Notes under the pieces: generated by a model | The model's database searches: none | The model's input: only the letters and a program-made list of their open reading frames with translations | Told to the model about the DNA's origin: nothing | Shown: in pieces, positions 9,066 through 18,245 of the stretch | Layout of the letters: every line of letters begins with the position of its first letter | Numbering within the stretch: position 1 is the stretch's first letter | Source of the DNA: Conchiformibius sp. | GTDB taxonomy: Bacteria > Pseudomonadota > Gammaproteobacteria > Burkholderiales > Neisseriaceae | DNA: 64,000 bases | Assembly: GCA_029984035.1 (NCBI GenBank) | Contig: JASBYJ010000001.1 | Coordinates: forward strand, 124,001 to 188,000 | Reading direction: 5' to 3' | Position numbers and translations under genes: made by a program

Positions 9066-9731
9066 ATGCGTCAATGGTTGTCTGCATGCTGGGTGGTTTT
9101 GTGTTCTTCTGCCGTATGTGCGGCTGAGCTGCCTGAAACGGCGGTTTTGAATTTCAAGGGCAGTTACGGTATTCCCGCCGAAATGACTTTTAAACGCAAT
9201 GGCGACAATTACACGGTGAACGCTAGCATTAACGTGCCTTTGTATAAAATCCGTTTTGAAAGCGGCGGCAAAATTGTGAACGGCAACCAGCTTTATCCGA
9301 GCTATTACCGCGATAAGCGCAACGGTAAAATTTATGCTTCGGCTGTGTTTTCGGGCGGCAAAGTTACTTATGGCAAGGCGGGAGAACAGAAAACGGATAA
9401 TGTTTCCGGCCGCGTGATGGATTTGTTTACGCTGTCGTGGCAGATGGCGTTTGACAACGGCAGGCTGCCTGAACCGCTTCATATTACCAACGGCAAGAAA
9501 ATTTATCCTGCGGGCAGTGTCGGTAAAATGGGCAATGGCGATACGGTGATTGGCGGCAAAACGGTGCAGTTGAACCAGTTTACCGTGAAGCGCGGCGATG
9601 ACAGCCTGTATTATGCGTTTGCGCCTGATTGGGGCAATATTCCGACTGTGATTCATTATGTGGATAACGGTAAAAGATATGTGTTGAATTTGCGGCGTGC
9701 GGTGGTGAACGGTCAGGAAGTAACGCGTTGA
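9066..9731 (+). CDS. DUF3108 domain protein, predicted periplasmic
   Basis: A 221-residue protein of the DUF3108 family (a guess from overall pattern), function unknown. The first 20 or so residues (MRQWLSACWVVLCSSAVCA) form a signal peptide with a likely cleavage before AELPE. The rest is rich in short beta-strand-like segments ending in a run that reads YVLNLRRAVVNGQEV. ATG 9066 is chosen because it starts the signal peptide and follows a G-rich ribosome site; the frame runs upstream into the tRNA, which is not coding. It stands alone between the tRNA terminator and a long intergenic region. Confidence 0.8.
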   Translation: MRQWLSACWVVLCSSAVCAAELPETAVLNFKGSYGIPAEMTFKRNGDNYTVNASINVPLYKIRFESGGKIVNGNQLYPSYYRDKRNGKIYASAVFSGGKVTYGKAGEQKTDNVSGRVMDLFTLSWQMAFDNGRLPEPLHITNGKKIYPAGSVGKMGNGDTVIGGKTVQLNQFTVKRGDDSLYYAFAPDWGNIPTVIHYVDNGKRYVLNLRRAVVNGQEVTR

Positions 9732-10205
9732 TTGTTGCTGTATTGTTGGGATGGCCGCGTTTGGCGGTTGATTGTCGTGCTGTTGTCGGCAAGGTGTGTT
9801 TGCCCGTTTTGTTACGAAGGGGAACGGATTTTATGTTGATTATTGCGTAATATCTTAATCATGTAATGCGGAGGCTGCCTGAAAGGTTTCAGGCAGCCTT
9901 TTTTGACGGGTTGCATATTGGATGGGTATTGTCAGGGTGTAGGCAGCCTGTCGGGTTGCTGTCGGAGACGGTGATGAGTGCAGTGGACATTGTTTGGGCT
10001 GTTTTCAGGCAGGCTGCTGCTGAAGCGGAATATGGGGAAATGCAATGTGTGATGCATGATTTGATACCTGCGGCAAGGCGAGTGGGATGTTTCAGGCGGC
10101 CGGGCGGTAAAAGGCATTTGCGTTGGCTGACGGGATTGTGACGGCTTCGGTTTCAGGCTGCCTGAAATGTTTTACCCGTTTCGATTTTATCTGTTTCAAT
10201 CGGGT
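9732..10205. other. Intergenic region, no supported gene; uptake-sequence terminator
   Basis: A hairpin of two inverted uptake sequences (9872-9884 and 9887-9899, 13 bp, loop GG) followed by TTTTT forms a terminator for the gene on the left. Further uptake sequences and partial copies occur, including TTCAGGCTGCCTGAA at about 10151. A 91-codon frame over 9866-10141 consists largely of repeat-derived codons and is not accepted. Confidence 0.65.
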
Positions 10206-12041
10206 TTAGTGGGTATGCAGGGCCGCATAAATCGTTTCCGCCAAAGCGCGGCTGATGCCTTCGGTTTGGGCCAGCTCTTCTATGCCGGCGGCCTGAATGC
10301 CGCGCAGGCCGCCGAAGCGGGTGAGTAGGGCGGCTTTGCGTTTGGCTCCGATGCCGGGGATGTCGTTGAGTGAAGAGGTGATACGGGCTTTGTCGCGCTT
10401 TTTGCGGTGTCCGGTGATGGCGAAACGGTGCGCTTCATCGCGTACGGTTTGTAGCAGATGCAGTGCGGGGCTGTTGGGCGGCAGGCGCAGGCTGCGGTTT
10501 TGGAAGGGTAGAATGAGTTCTTCCAAACCTGCTTTGCGTTCGGGGCCTTTGGCGATGCCGATGAGCGGAATGCTGAGTCCGAGTTCCGCCCATACTTCCA
10601 GGGCGATGCCGATTTGTCCTTTGCCGCCGTCTATCAATACGGCATCGGGAAAGCGGACGGTTTCGCCTGCGGCGCGGGCTTGGGAGAGTTTGCCGTAGCG
10701 TTTGTTGAGAGCTTCGCGCATGGCGGCGTAATCATCTCCTGCGGCGGCGGTGGTGATGTTGTAGCGGCGGTATTGGGCGGGTTGGACGGCGTATTGGTCG
10801 TACACGACACAGGAGGCAACGGTGGCTTCGCCTTGGGTGTGGCTGATGTCGAAGCATTCGAGGCGTTGCAGTTCGTTTTCAGGCAGCCCTATGAGTTGGG
10901 CCAGTGCGCTGATGCGTTGTTCTTGGTTGCTGTGCTGCAGCTGGTGTTGTTGCAGGGATATGGCGGCGTTTTGTTCGGCCATTTTGAGCCAGATGCGCCG
11001 TTCGCCTTGTTTGGCTTGGGGAAAACGGATTTTTTTGCCGTGTTCGCTGTCGAGTGCGCTTTGCAGGCTTTCAGGCAGCCTGAAATTGCAGATGATGATG
11101 TCGGGTTTGGTTTTTCCTAAATAGTGTTGTGCGATAAAGGCTTCGGCATAGTCTTGGGGATTGGGTTCGGGGTCGTGGCGGGTGTCGGGGAAGAAACTTT
11201 TGTCGCCTACGTGCCGTCCGCCGCGTATGCTGACTTGGTTGAGGCAGATGCCGCCGTTTTGACTGTGCAGGGCGATGATGTCGATATTGTCGGCGGTTTT
11301 GCTGTCGATGAATTGTTGCCCTTGTATGAGATTGAGGGCTTGGATTTGGTCGCGGCAACGGGCGGCAATTTCGAAATCGAGAGCGGCGGCGGCTTGCTGC
11401 ATTTTGAGGGTGAGGGTGTCGATTAGGCTGTCGGTTTGGCCGTTGAGAAAAGATACGGCTTGGCTCACTTGTTCCGCATAGTCTTCGGAAGTAACCGCGC
11501 CGATGCAGGGAGCGGAACAGCGGCGGATTTGGTGAAGCAGGCAGGCGCGGTCGCGGTGTGAGAATACGCTGTCTTCGCAGGTGCGCAGGCGGAAGACTTT
11601 TTGCAGGATTTCGATGCTGTTGCGCACGGCGTAGCCGTTGGGATAGGGGCCGAAGTAGCGGTCGGTTTTTTTCAGGCTGCCGCGGTGGTAGGCCAGTTGC
11701 GGGAATTCGTGTCCCGAGAGCATGAGATAGGGGTAGGATTTGTCGTCTCTGAACAGAATGTTGTATTTCGGCGAGAGGGCTTTAATCAGGTTGTTTTCCA
11801 GAATCAGTGCCTCGGCTTCGCTGCGCGTGGTGGTGATTTCGATGCGGGCGACTTGTTTGAGCATCAGGGTGATGCGCGGCGAGTGGTCGTTTTTCTGGAA
11901 ATAGCTGCTGACGCGGCGTTTGAGATTGACGGCTTTGCCGACATACAACACGGTATCATCGTCGGCAATCATGCGGTATACGCCGGGTAGTGCGGGGAGC
12001 GAGAGTAGGAAGGTTTCGAGGTCGAACGGAGCGGCTGTCAT
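10206..12041 (-). CDS. uvrC: Excinuclease ABC subunit C
   Basis: Dual-incision nuclease of nucleotide excision repair, acting with UvrA and UvrB. The 611 residues match the usual 610. Domains in order: GIY-YIG nuclease (PGVYRM and LYVGKAVNLKRRVSSYF, about 15-50), a Cys-rich linker (CLLHQIRRCSAPC), UVR motif (about 205-240), RNase H-like nuclease (CFDISHTQGE, VLIDGGKGQ), and C-terminal helix-hairpin-helix (DIPGIGAKRKAALL). ATG 12041 (MTAAPFDLETFLLSLPALPG) is the family-like start; an upstream extension to 12392 covers intergenic repeat DNA and is rejected. Confidence 0.96.
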   Translation of the reverse strand: MTAAPFDLETFLLSLPALPGVYRMIADDDTVLYVGKAVNLKRRVSSYFQKNDHSPRITLMLKQVARIEITTTRSEAEALILENNLIKALSPKYNILFRDDKSYPYLMLSGHEFPQLAYHRGSLKKTDRYFGPYPNGYAVRNSIEILQKVFRLRTCEDSVFSHRDRACLLHQIRRCSAPCIGAVTSEDYAEQVSQAVSFLNGQTDSLIDTLTLKMQQAAAALDFEIAARCRDQIQALNLIQGQQFIDSKTADNIDIIALHSQNGGICLNQVSIRGGRHVGDKSFFPDTRHDPEPNPQDYAEAFIAQHYLGKTKPDIIICNFRLPESLQSALDSEHGKKIRFPQAKQGERRIWLKMAEQNAAISLQQHQLQHSNQEQRISALAQLIGLPENELQRLECFDISHTQGEATVASCVVYDQYAVQPAQYRRYNITTAAAGDDYAAMREALNKRYGKLSQARAAGETVRFPDAVLIDGGKGQIGIALEVWAELGLSIPLIGIAKGPERKAGLEELILPFQNRSLRLPPNSPALHLLQTVRDEAHRFAITGHRKKRDKARITSSLNDIPGIGAKRKAALLTRFGGLRGIQAAGIEELAQTEGISRALAETIYAALHTH

Positions 12042-12393
12042 GAGAAGGTGCGAAGGCTGTGGATGGAAATGGTGGGGAGCCGTTTGAATTGGATGGCCGG
12101 TATCCGGTTGGTACGGATTGTGGTTTGTGCGGGTGCTTGTGTGCCAGGCTGTGATTATTCCTGTCTTGAGTGATAAAAACAAGGGTATGGTGAAATGGGC
12201 TGCCTGAAAAAATGATGCGCTTTCAGGCGGCATGGATAGCGGAGTGCTGCTTGGTTGCCGACGTTTGTGTCCGATGTCATGTCTTTGCCTGATGGCTCGG
12301 AAAACGGACAAAGATTTCGGACAGGCAAAGAAACAGCGGTTTCGGCTATGGATAAAACGGGAATCAAGTTCTTTGCTTGCAGTGGGTTGCATT
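12042..12393. other. Intergenic region upstream of uvrC
   Basis: No gene supported. It contains uptake-like sequence near 12200 and a spaced inverted repeat, CTTTGCCTG (12283-12291) and CAGGCAAAG (12322-12330). The uvrC promoter should lie here, but I see no convincing -35/-10 pair. Confidence 0.5.
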
Positions 12394-12428
12394 AAAAAGG
12401 CTGCCTGAATGTTTTCAGGCAGCCTTTT
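12394..12428 (-). terminator. guaB terminator built from inverted uptake sequences
   Basis: AAAAGGCTGCCTGAA (12395-12409) pairs over 15 bp with its complement at 12414-12428 around loop TGTT. On the minus strand the stem is followed by a T-run, 3 bp after the guaB stop. Confidence 0.85.
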
Positions 12429-12431
12429 GTG

Positions 12432-13898
12432 TTATCCGCGTTGGTAGTTTGGGGCTTCTTTGGTGATTTGTACATCATGGACATGCGATTCGTTCATGCC
12501 TGCGGATGTGATTTCGACAAATTGCGCTTTCTCGTGCATTTCCGCAATCGTGGCGCACCCCAGATAACCCATGCTGGAGCGCAGGCCGCCGACCAATTGG
12601 TGGATGATGTTGATAATCGGACCTTTGTGCGGTACGCGGCCTTCGATGCCTTCCGGAACGTATTTGTCGGTGTTGTCGGTTTTCTCTTGGAAATAACGGT
12701 CGGAGGAACCTTGGCTCATTGCGCCGAGCGAACCCATGCCGCGATAGGATTTGTAGGCACGGCCTTGATAGAGTTCGATTTCGCCGGGTGCTTCGTCCGT
12801 GCCGGCGAACATGCCGCCCAGCATCACGCAATCCGCTCCGGCTGCCAATGCTTTGGCAATATCGCCTGAAAAACGGATGCCGCCGTCCGCAATCACGGAA
12901 ACGCCCGTACCTTTTAATGCTGCCGAAACGTTGTGTACCGCCGTCAATTGCGGTACGCCTACGCCTGCGACAATACGGGTGGTGCAAATCGAACCGGGGC
13001 CGATGCCGACTTTAACCGCATCCGCACCGGCCGCCGCCAAATCAAGCGCTGCTGCTGCGGTGGCGATGTTGCCGCCGATAACTTGAACATGGGGGAAGTT
13101 CTGTTTAATCCAACGTACACGGTCGATGACGCCTTGACTGTGGCCGTGAGCGGTATCGACTACCAATATATCCACGCCCGCTTCAATCAGTGCGCGCACG
13201 CGCTCTTCGGTTTCGCCTCCTGTGCCGACTGCCGCACCGACGCGCAAGCGTCCCTCTTGGTCTTTGTTGGCATTGGGAAATTCGGTGTTTTTGATAATGT
13301 CTTTAACCGTAATCAAACCTTTCAATTGGTCGTGTTCGTCCAAAACCAATACGCGTTCGATTTTGTGGTGGTGCATGATTTCGCGTGCTTCTTCTATGGA
13401 AGTGCCGGGTGCTACCGAAATCAGACGTTCGCGCGGTGTCATGATGGCGGAAACGGGTAAATCCAAACGGGTTTCGAAGCGCAAATCGCGGTTGGTGACA
13501 ATGCCGACCACTTTGCCGTTTTCCACTACGGGCAAACCGGACATTTTGCGTTTGCGCAGGTTGCGTTCATGAAGCAGTTCGCCGATGAGTTTGTCCGGCA
13601 TGACGGTAACGGGATCTTTGACAATGCCGCTTTCATGGCGTTTGACTTTACGGACCGCTTCGGCTTGCTGGGCAATCGACATATTTTTATGAATAATGCC
13701 GATTCCGCCTTCTTGAGCCATGGAAATGGCCAAACGCGCTTCGGTAACCGTGTCCATTGCCGCCGAGAGCAAAGGCAGATTCAGAGTGATGGATTTTGTG
13801 AGCGGGGTTTTCAGCGAGACATCGCGGGGTAAGACTTGAGAATGAGCCGGAACGAGAAGGACATCGTCAAAAGTGTAGGCTTTTTCAATGATACGCAT
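12432..13898 (-). CDS. guaB: Inosine-5'-monophosphate dehydrogenase
   Basis: Catalyses NAD-dependent oxidation of IMP to XMP, the committed step of GMP synthesis. 488 residues, standard bacterial length. A TIM barrel is interrupted by a pair of CBS domains (about 95-205). The catalytic loop is GSICTTR and the flap reads YRGMGSLGAM. The N-terminus (MRIIEKAYTFDDVLLVPA) is typical. guaA is not adjacent. Confidence 0.97.
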   Translation of the reverse strand: MRIIEKAYTFDDVLLVPAHSQVLPRDVSLKTPLTKSITLNLPLLSAAMDTVTEARLAISMAQEGGIGIIHKNMSIAQQAEAVRKVKRHESGIVKDPVTVMPDKLIGELLHERNLRKRKMSGLPVVENGKVVGIVTNRDLRFETRLDLPVSAIMTPRERLISVAPGTSIEEAREIMHHHKIERVLVLDEHDQLKGLITVKDIIKNTEFPNANKDQEGRLRVGAAVGTGGETEERVRALIEAGVDILVVDTAHGHSQGVIDRVRWIKQNFPHVQVIGGNIATAAAALDLAAAGADAVKVGIGPGSICTTRIVAGVGVPQLTAVHNVSAALKGTGVSVIADGGIRFSGDIAKALAAGADCVMLGGMFAGTDEAPGEIELYQGRAYKSYRGMGSLGAMSQGSSDRYFQEKTDNTDKYVPEGIEGRVPHKGPIINIIHQLVGGLRSSMGYLGCATIAEMHEKAQFVEITSAGMNESHVHDVQITKEAPNYQRG

Positions 13899-13936
13899 TT
13901 TATTTCGACCTTTGCGGCAGGTTTAAAATGCACGGC

Positions 13937-13945
13937 ATTGTAGCA
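13937..13945 (-). promoter_or_regulatory. Extended -10 promoter for guaB
   Basis: On the minus strand TGCTACAAT (forward 13937-13945) is an extended -10 hexamer, 39 bp upstream of the guaB start. No clear -35 is visible, which fits the extended form. Confidence 0.5.
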
Positions 13946-13982
13946 TATTTGCCTGACGGCTTCGGGGTTTTTTGCAGTTTTG

Positions 13983-14011
13983 CTGACAGGAGCGGGCAAA
14001 CACAGTACAAT
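13983..14011 (+). promoter_or_regulatory. Promoter of the DUF4124 gene
   Basis: CTGACA (13983-13988) and TACAAT (14006-14011) are separated by exactly 17 bp. The expected start near 14018 gives a leader of about 38 nt containing AAGGA before the ATG at 14056. Confidence 0.6.
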
Positions 14012-14055
14012 CCCAAGCATTGAATTGACAGAGTAACCTTTAAGGAAAACAAGCG

Positions 14056-14484
14056 ATGATGAAGCAGGCTTTCAGTTTGGCAACCGTGTTGCTTTTAGGT
14101 GTTTCTTCGGCAGCTTTGGCGGGTGATAACGAGGTGTTCACTTGGAAAAGCGGCGGTTCGACCGTGTATTCCGATACACCCAACAAAATGCGTATGGGTG
14201 AGTCCAGTGTAGTGAATGTGCGTACCCGTACTGTAACGCCGCCCGAGACTAAGCCCGATTTGTCCAAATTGTCTTTGGCGGAACGTCAGGCTTTGTTGAG
14301 TCAGGAAATTGCCGAGCAGAATAAGGCTATTGAAGAGGCCAATGCCAAAGTGGTGGCCGATGCCAAAGCCGAAAACTGCAAACTGGCGCAGATGAATCTG
14401 CGCAATATGCAGGAAAGTAATGCTAAAAACAAAGACCAATTGGTTCCCCGTTATCAGGAAGCTGTTAATAAGTTCTGCAACTGA
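14056..14484 (+). CDS. DUF4124 domain protein, predicted periplasmic
   Basis: A 142-residue exported protein. Signal peptide MMKQAFSLATVLLLGVSSAALA, then a DUF4124-type module (EVFTWKSGGSTVYSDTPN), a motif found in many proteobacterial envelope proteins of unknown role. From about 70 onward it is helical and charged (AERQALLSQEIAEQNKAIEEA), probably a short coiled coil, with Cys residues near the C-terminus. Start supported by AAGGA at 14042-14046. It has its own promoter and a terminator, so it is likely monocistronic. Confidence 0.8.
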   Translation: MMKQAFSLATVLLLGVSSAALAGDNEVFTWKSGGSTVYSDTPNKMRMGESSVVNVRTRTVTPPETKPDLSKLSLAERQALLSQEIAEQNKAIEEANAKVVADAKAENCKLAQMNLRNMQESNAKNKDQLVPRYQEAVNKFCN

Positions 14485-14498
14485 GCATTTGGGTTTGG

Positions 14499-14535
14499 AG
14501 GCTGCCTGAAAAGGTTTTCAGGCAGCCTGTTTGTT
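14499..14535 (+). terminator. Terminator of two inverted uptake sequences
   Basis: A 14-bp stem, 14499-14512 with 14515-14528, loop GG, followed by GTTTGTTT, directly after the DUF4124 gene. Confidence 0.75.
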
Positions 14536-14558
14536 TCCGTTATCGACTGTTTGCGCTT

Positions 14559-15311
14559 ATGAATCCTACTTTGCATACTTTGTTGTCGCACAAAACCGTG
14601 CGTGATTTTCTGCCTTTCGATATGCCGTACTCGGAAGTCGCTTTGATTGCCGATGCCGCACGCAGGGCGTCTTCTTGGATGAACGGGCAGCATTACACCA
14701 TTATCCGTATTACTTCGCCGCAATTGCGTCAGCGCATTGCCCAAGCCAGTCCGCACAATCCGCAGATTGCTGCGTGCAGTGAATTTTGGATATTTGTTGC
14801 CGACGTGCATAAAGCCGATGTCGGCGGCCGCGCTTATTCGGGCAGTTTTGCGGCTTCAGGCAGCGTGGAAACCTTGATTACGGCAACTACCGATACGGCT
14901 TTGGCGGCACAAAATGCAGCGGTCGCCGCGGAAAGTTTGGGTTATGCGGTGTGTTTTGTCGGCTCGATACGCACTTTGGCGGCAGATTTGATTGAATGGT
15001 TGGCGTTGCCTAAGCATACATTTCCGCTGTTCGGTTTGTGTATGGGCAAACCGGCAGTGGAAATGCGTTTGAAGCCGAGGCTGCCTGAATGTGTTTCGGT
15101 AGTGGAGAACCGTTATCCCGATGATGGCGTATTGTCGGAAGCTTTGGCGCAATATGAAAAGGTGATGACCGAGTTTGCGGAAGAACGTGAAAAATTGCCT
15201 TATCGGGAGAAATTTGCGCGTTTTTATGATAACGAATATGCGCCGCAAAACCGTGAAGTGTTGCAACGGCAAGGTTTGTGTACGCAAACCGATGGCGTTC
15301 AGGCTGCCTGA
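14559..15311 (+). CDS. NfsA-like NADPH-dependent flavin oxidoreductase
   Basis: Nitroreductase-superfamily FMN enzyme of the NfsA/FRP type, 250 residues, likely reducing nitro compounds, quinones or flavins with NADPH. The N-terminus LLSHKTVRDFLPFDMP contains the FMN-binding S-x-R-x-F pattern; ARRASSWMNGQHY and the GYAVCFVGSIR segment also match. The C-terminal part (KLPYREKFARFYDNEYAP) fits the NfsA dimer arm. The stop codon is within an uptake sequence, so the protein ends VQAA. It sits 39 bp before hemL. The physiological substrate cannot be told. Confidence 0.85.
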   Translation: MNPTLHTLLSHKTVRDFLPFDMPYSEVALIADAARRASSWMNGQHYTIIRITSPQLRQRIAQASPHNPQIAACSEFWIFVADVHKADVGGRAYSGSFAASGSVETLITATTDTALAAQNAAVAAESLGYAVCFVGSIRTLAADLIEWLALPKHTFPLFGLCMGKPAVEMRLKPRLPECVSVVENRYPDDGVLSEALAQYEKVMTEFAEEREKLPYREKFARFYDNEYAPQNREVLQRQGLCTQTDGVQAA

Positions 15312-15350
15312 AAAGCGTTACAATCTGTTTTTATTTCGAGGACAACCCAA

Positions 15351-16631
15351 ATGAACCGTAACGAGCAATTGTTTAACCGTGCTAAAAATGTGATTCCCGG
15401 CGGCGTGAATTCGCCCGTTAGGGCATTCGGAAGTGTCGGCGGTACGCCGCGCTTTATTAAAAAGGCGCAAGGTGCGTTTGTTTGGGATGAAAACGGGCAG
15501 CGTTATATTGATTATGTCGGCTCTTGGGGGCCTGCGATTGTCGGCCATGCCCATCCGGAAGTGGTCGAAGCCGTGAGAGAGGCGGCATTGGGCGGTTTGT
15601 CTTTCGGTGCGCCTACCGAAGGGGAAATATTGATTGCCGAAAAAATCGCCGAGATTTTGCCGAGCGTGGAGCGCGTCCGTTTGGTCAGCTCGGGAACGGA
15701 AGCCACTATGTCGGCGATACGTTTGGCACGCGGCTATACAGGCAGGGATAAAATCGTTAAATTCGAAGGATGTTATCACGGGCATTCCGACAGCCTTTTG
15801 GTGAAAGCGGGCAGCGGCTTGCTGACCTACGGCAATCCTAGTTCGGCAGGCGTTCCCGAAGATTTTACCCGTCATACGGTGGTGCTGCCTTATAACGATA
15901 CCGAAGCGCTCAGCCAATGTTTTGCCGAATTCGGCAACCGGATTGCCTGTGTCATATTGGAGCCTGTGGCGGGCAATATGAATTTGGTGAAACCTTCGGC
16001 GCAATTCGTGCATACCTTGCGCAGGCTGACGGAGCAAAGCGGTACGGTGTTGATTTATGACGAAGTGATGACCGGTTTCCGCGTGGCTTTAGGCGGCGTG
16101 CAATCGGTGCACGGCATTGTTCCCGATTTGACCACTATGGGCAAAGTGATAGGCGGCGGTATGCCTTTGGCGGCGTTCGGCGGCAAAAAGGAAATTATGG
16201 ACTGCATTTCGCCTTTGGGCGGGGTGTATCAGGCGGGTACGTTGTCGGGCAATCCTTTATCGGTGGCAGCGGGTTTGAAAACTTTGGAAATCATCCAAAG
16301 GGAAGGTTTTTATGAACATCTGAACGCATTGACCGAGCGTTTGGTAAACGGTTTGAACGCTGCAGCACAAGCGGCGGGTGCTACTTTCGTTGCCGACAGC
16401 ATCGGCGGTATGTTCGGTATGTATTTTGCGGATAAAGTCCCGCAAAGTTATGCCGATATGCAGGCTTCCGATGTGGAATGCTTCAAACGCTTTTTTCACG
16501 GTATGCTGGAGGGCGGGGTAGCGTTCGGTCCTTCCGCTTATGAGGCCTGCTTTATGTCGGCGGCACATACGCCTGAATTAATTGATGAAACTGTGGCAAC
16601 GGCGGCCAAAGTGTTCGCGCAAATCGGATAA
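15351..16631 (+). CDS. hemL: Glutamate-1-semialdehyde 2,1-aminomutase
   Basis: PLP enzyme that converts glutamate-1-semialdehyde to 5-aminolevulinate, the C5 route to haem. 426 residues, normal length. Key segments are SSGTEATMSAIRLARG, CYHGHSDSLLVKAG, DEVMTGFRV and the PLP lysine in TMGKVIGGG. A ribosome site (CGAGGA) precedes ATG 15351. The leader between the NfsA-like gene and hemL carries the uptake sequence that stops the upstream gene. Confidence 0.97.
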   Translation: MNRNEQLFNRAKNVIPGGVNSPVRAFGSVGGTPRFIKKAQGAFVWDENGQRYIDYVGSWGPAIVGHAHPEVVEAVREAALGGLSFGAPTEGEILIAEKIAEILPSVERVRLVSSGTEATMSAIRLARGYTGRDKIVKFEGCYHGHSDSLLVKAGSGLLTYGNPSSAGVPEDFTRHTVVLPYNDTEALSQCFAEFGNRIACVILEPVAGNMNLVKPSAQFVHTLRRLTEQSGTVLIYDEVMTGFRVALGGVQSVHGIVPDLTTMGKVIGGGMPLAAFGGKKEIMDCISPLGGVYQAGTLSGNPLSVAAGLKTLEIIQREGFYEHLNALTERLVNGLNAAAQAAGATFVADSIGGMFGMYFADKVPQSYADMQASDVECFKRFFHGMLEGGVAFGPSAYEACFMSAAHTPELIDETVATAAKVFAQIG

Positions 16632-16715
16632 GGCTTACCAAGCCGACAGTGTGTCGGATGCATAAAGGCAATGCAAGGCCGATAGAAGTGCTTGCTGATG
16701 TTGGAAACAGATATG

Positions 16716-16752
16716 GCCACGGAATTGCAATGTAATATTCCGTGGCATTTTT
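16716..16752 (+). terminator. Terminator after hemL
   Basis: A 10-bp stem GCCACGGAAT / ATTCCGTGGC (16716-16725 and 16737-16746) with an 11-nt loop, followed by ATTTTTA. Confidence 0.78.
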
Positions 16753-16827
16753 ACAGGCTGCCTGAAAGTTCTCGGCTTGTACGAAGATGATTCAAATGAA
16801 TATTTTTAGTTTAAAGGAAGAAAAATC

Positions 16828-17553
16828 ATGACTTATGTCCGTTCTGAACGTGCTGCAAACGAGCTGCGCCCCATCACTATCACGCCTGGTTTTTTACCGC
16901 ACGCCGACGGTTCGGTTCTGATTGCCTGCGGCAATACCAAAATTATTTGTACGGCAACGATTGACGACAATGTACCGCCTTTCTTGCGGGGCAAAGGCGA
17001 AGGCTGGGTAACGGCGGAATACGGTATGCTGCCTGCTTCTACGGCATCGCGTATGCGCCGCGAAGCCAGTGCTGGGAAACAATCGGGCAGAACTCAGGAA
17101 ATCCAAAGGCTTATCGGTAGAAGTTTGCGTGCTTGCGTGGATATGGCCAAATTGGGCGAACGTCAGATTCTGATAGATTGCGATGTGATTCAGGCAGACG
17201 GCGGTACGCGTACGGCGAGTATTACGGGGGCTTTTGTGGCCTTGAAAATGGCGGTCAATACATTGCTGGATAAGGGTGTGCTGTCGGAAAATCCGCTTAT
17301 CGGCAGTGTGGCTGCGGTTTCGGTCGGCATGGTTGGCGGCATTCCGCTGTTGGACTTGGATTATCCTGAAGATTCGGGTTGCGACAGCGATATCAATATT
17401 GTGATGTTGGACGCAGAAAAAATCATTGAAATACAGGGAACGGCGGAAGGCACCGCATTCAGCTTGGAAGAATTGCAGATTCTGATAGCTTTGGGCCGGC
17501 AAGGCATTGCACGATTGAAAATATTTCAAGAACAGGTTTTTCAGGCTGCCTGA
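16828..17553 (+). CDS. rph: Ribonuclease PH
   Basis: Phosphorolytic 3'-5' exoribonuclease that trims tRNA 3' ends; forms a hexameric ring. 241 residues. Signatures are RPITITPGFLPHADGSVLI, GEGWVTAEYGMLP, GRTQEIQRLIGRSLRA, DCDVIQADGGTRTA and DSDINIVM. ATG 16828 follows AAAGGAAG. The stop is inside an uptake sequence and the protein ends FQAA. hslR follows after 65 bp. Confidence 0.96.
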   Translation: MTYVRSERAANELRPITITPGFLPHADGSVLIACGNTKIICTATIDDNVPPFLRGKGEGWVTAEYGMLPASTASRMRREASAGKQSGRTQEIQRLIGRSLRACVDMAKLGERQILIDCDVIQADGGTRTASITGAFVALKMAVNTLLDKGVLSENPLIGSVAAVSVGMVGGIPLLDLDYPEDSGCDSDINIVMLDAEKIIEIQGTAEGTAFSLEELQILIALGRQGIARLKIFQEQVFQAA

Positions 17554-17618
17554 AAGGTTTGCAGACGGTTGTCGGGCGATGCTTAAGATGGGTTGCTATC
17601 GCTCTGCGGAGAAAAAAC

Positions 17619-18023
17619 ATGGAAACAGAATCGCAACATACCATGCGTTTGGACAAATGGCTGTGGGCCGCCCGTTTTTTTAAAACCCGAGGTTTGGCGC
17701 AGAAACATATCGAACTGGGCAGGGTGCAGGTAAACGGTGTGAAAGTAAAAAACAGCAAATATATTTCCGTGGGCGATGTGGTCGATTTAACTTTGAATTC
17801 ATTGCCGTATAAATTGTTTGTTGCGGCACTCAATCACCAGCGCCGTCCTGCGCCCGAAGCCAGATTGCTGTATCGCGAAGACGAAGCCGTTGCGGCGAAA
17901 CGGGAAGCACAGAAGGCTTTGGACCATGCTTCGCGTATCAGTGCCGTGTATCCCGACGGCCGCCCCACCAAGCGAGACAGGCGGCAGTTGGATAAGGCGA
18001 GGCAGCAAATGCAGTATGATTGA
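17619..18023 (+). CDS. hslR: S4-domain RNA-binding heat shock protein Hsp15
   Basis: Small RNA-binding protein with an S4 domain; in E. coli it recovers 50S subunits carrying peptidyl-tRNA after heat shock. 134 residues. The S4 region MRLDKWLWAARFFKTR then GRVQVNGVKVKNSK occupies about 9-60, and the C-terminal tail is basic (GRPTKRDRRQLDKARQQ). ATG 17619 with GGAG upstream is preferred over the in-frame ATG at 17559, which lies in uptake-repeat DNA. Follows rph, so the pair may be one RNA-processing and quality-control unit. Confidence 0.92.
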   Translation: METESQHTMRLDKWLWAARFFKTRGLAQKHIELGRVQVNGVKVKNSKYISVGDVVDLTLNSLPYKLFVAALNHQRRPAPEARLLYREDEAVAAKREAQKALDHASRISAVYPDGRPTKRDRRQLDKARQQMQYD

Positions 18024-18245
18024 CGGTTTCAGGCTGCCTGAAATCTGTATGGTTTGTTTGGAATGATTTGGTTAGCTTATGTTTTTAGGCTGTTGCCCGG
18101 TTTGTCGGATAAGTGTTGCGGGTGCATCGGTCGGGTTGTTCAGGCTGCCTGAAATAGCGGTAACGGTGATACGGGCAAGCGGTATTGAATTCGTGCCGAT
18201 AGGCTGTCTTGATGAAGATAGCTGTCGTATCTTTTGGAATGGTTT

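Noticed and set aside
9866..10141. 91-codon open frame after the DUF3108 gene
   Set aside because: Begins inside an uptake-sequence terminator and is largely repeat-derived codons; no ribosome site or recognisable pattern.
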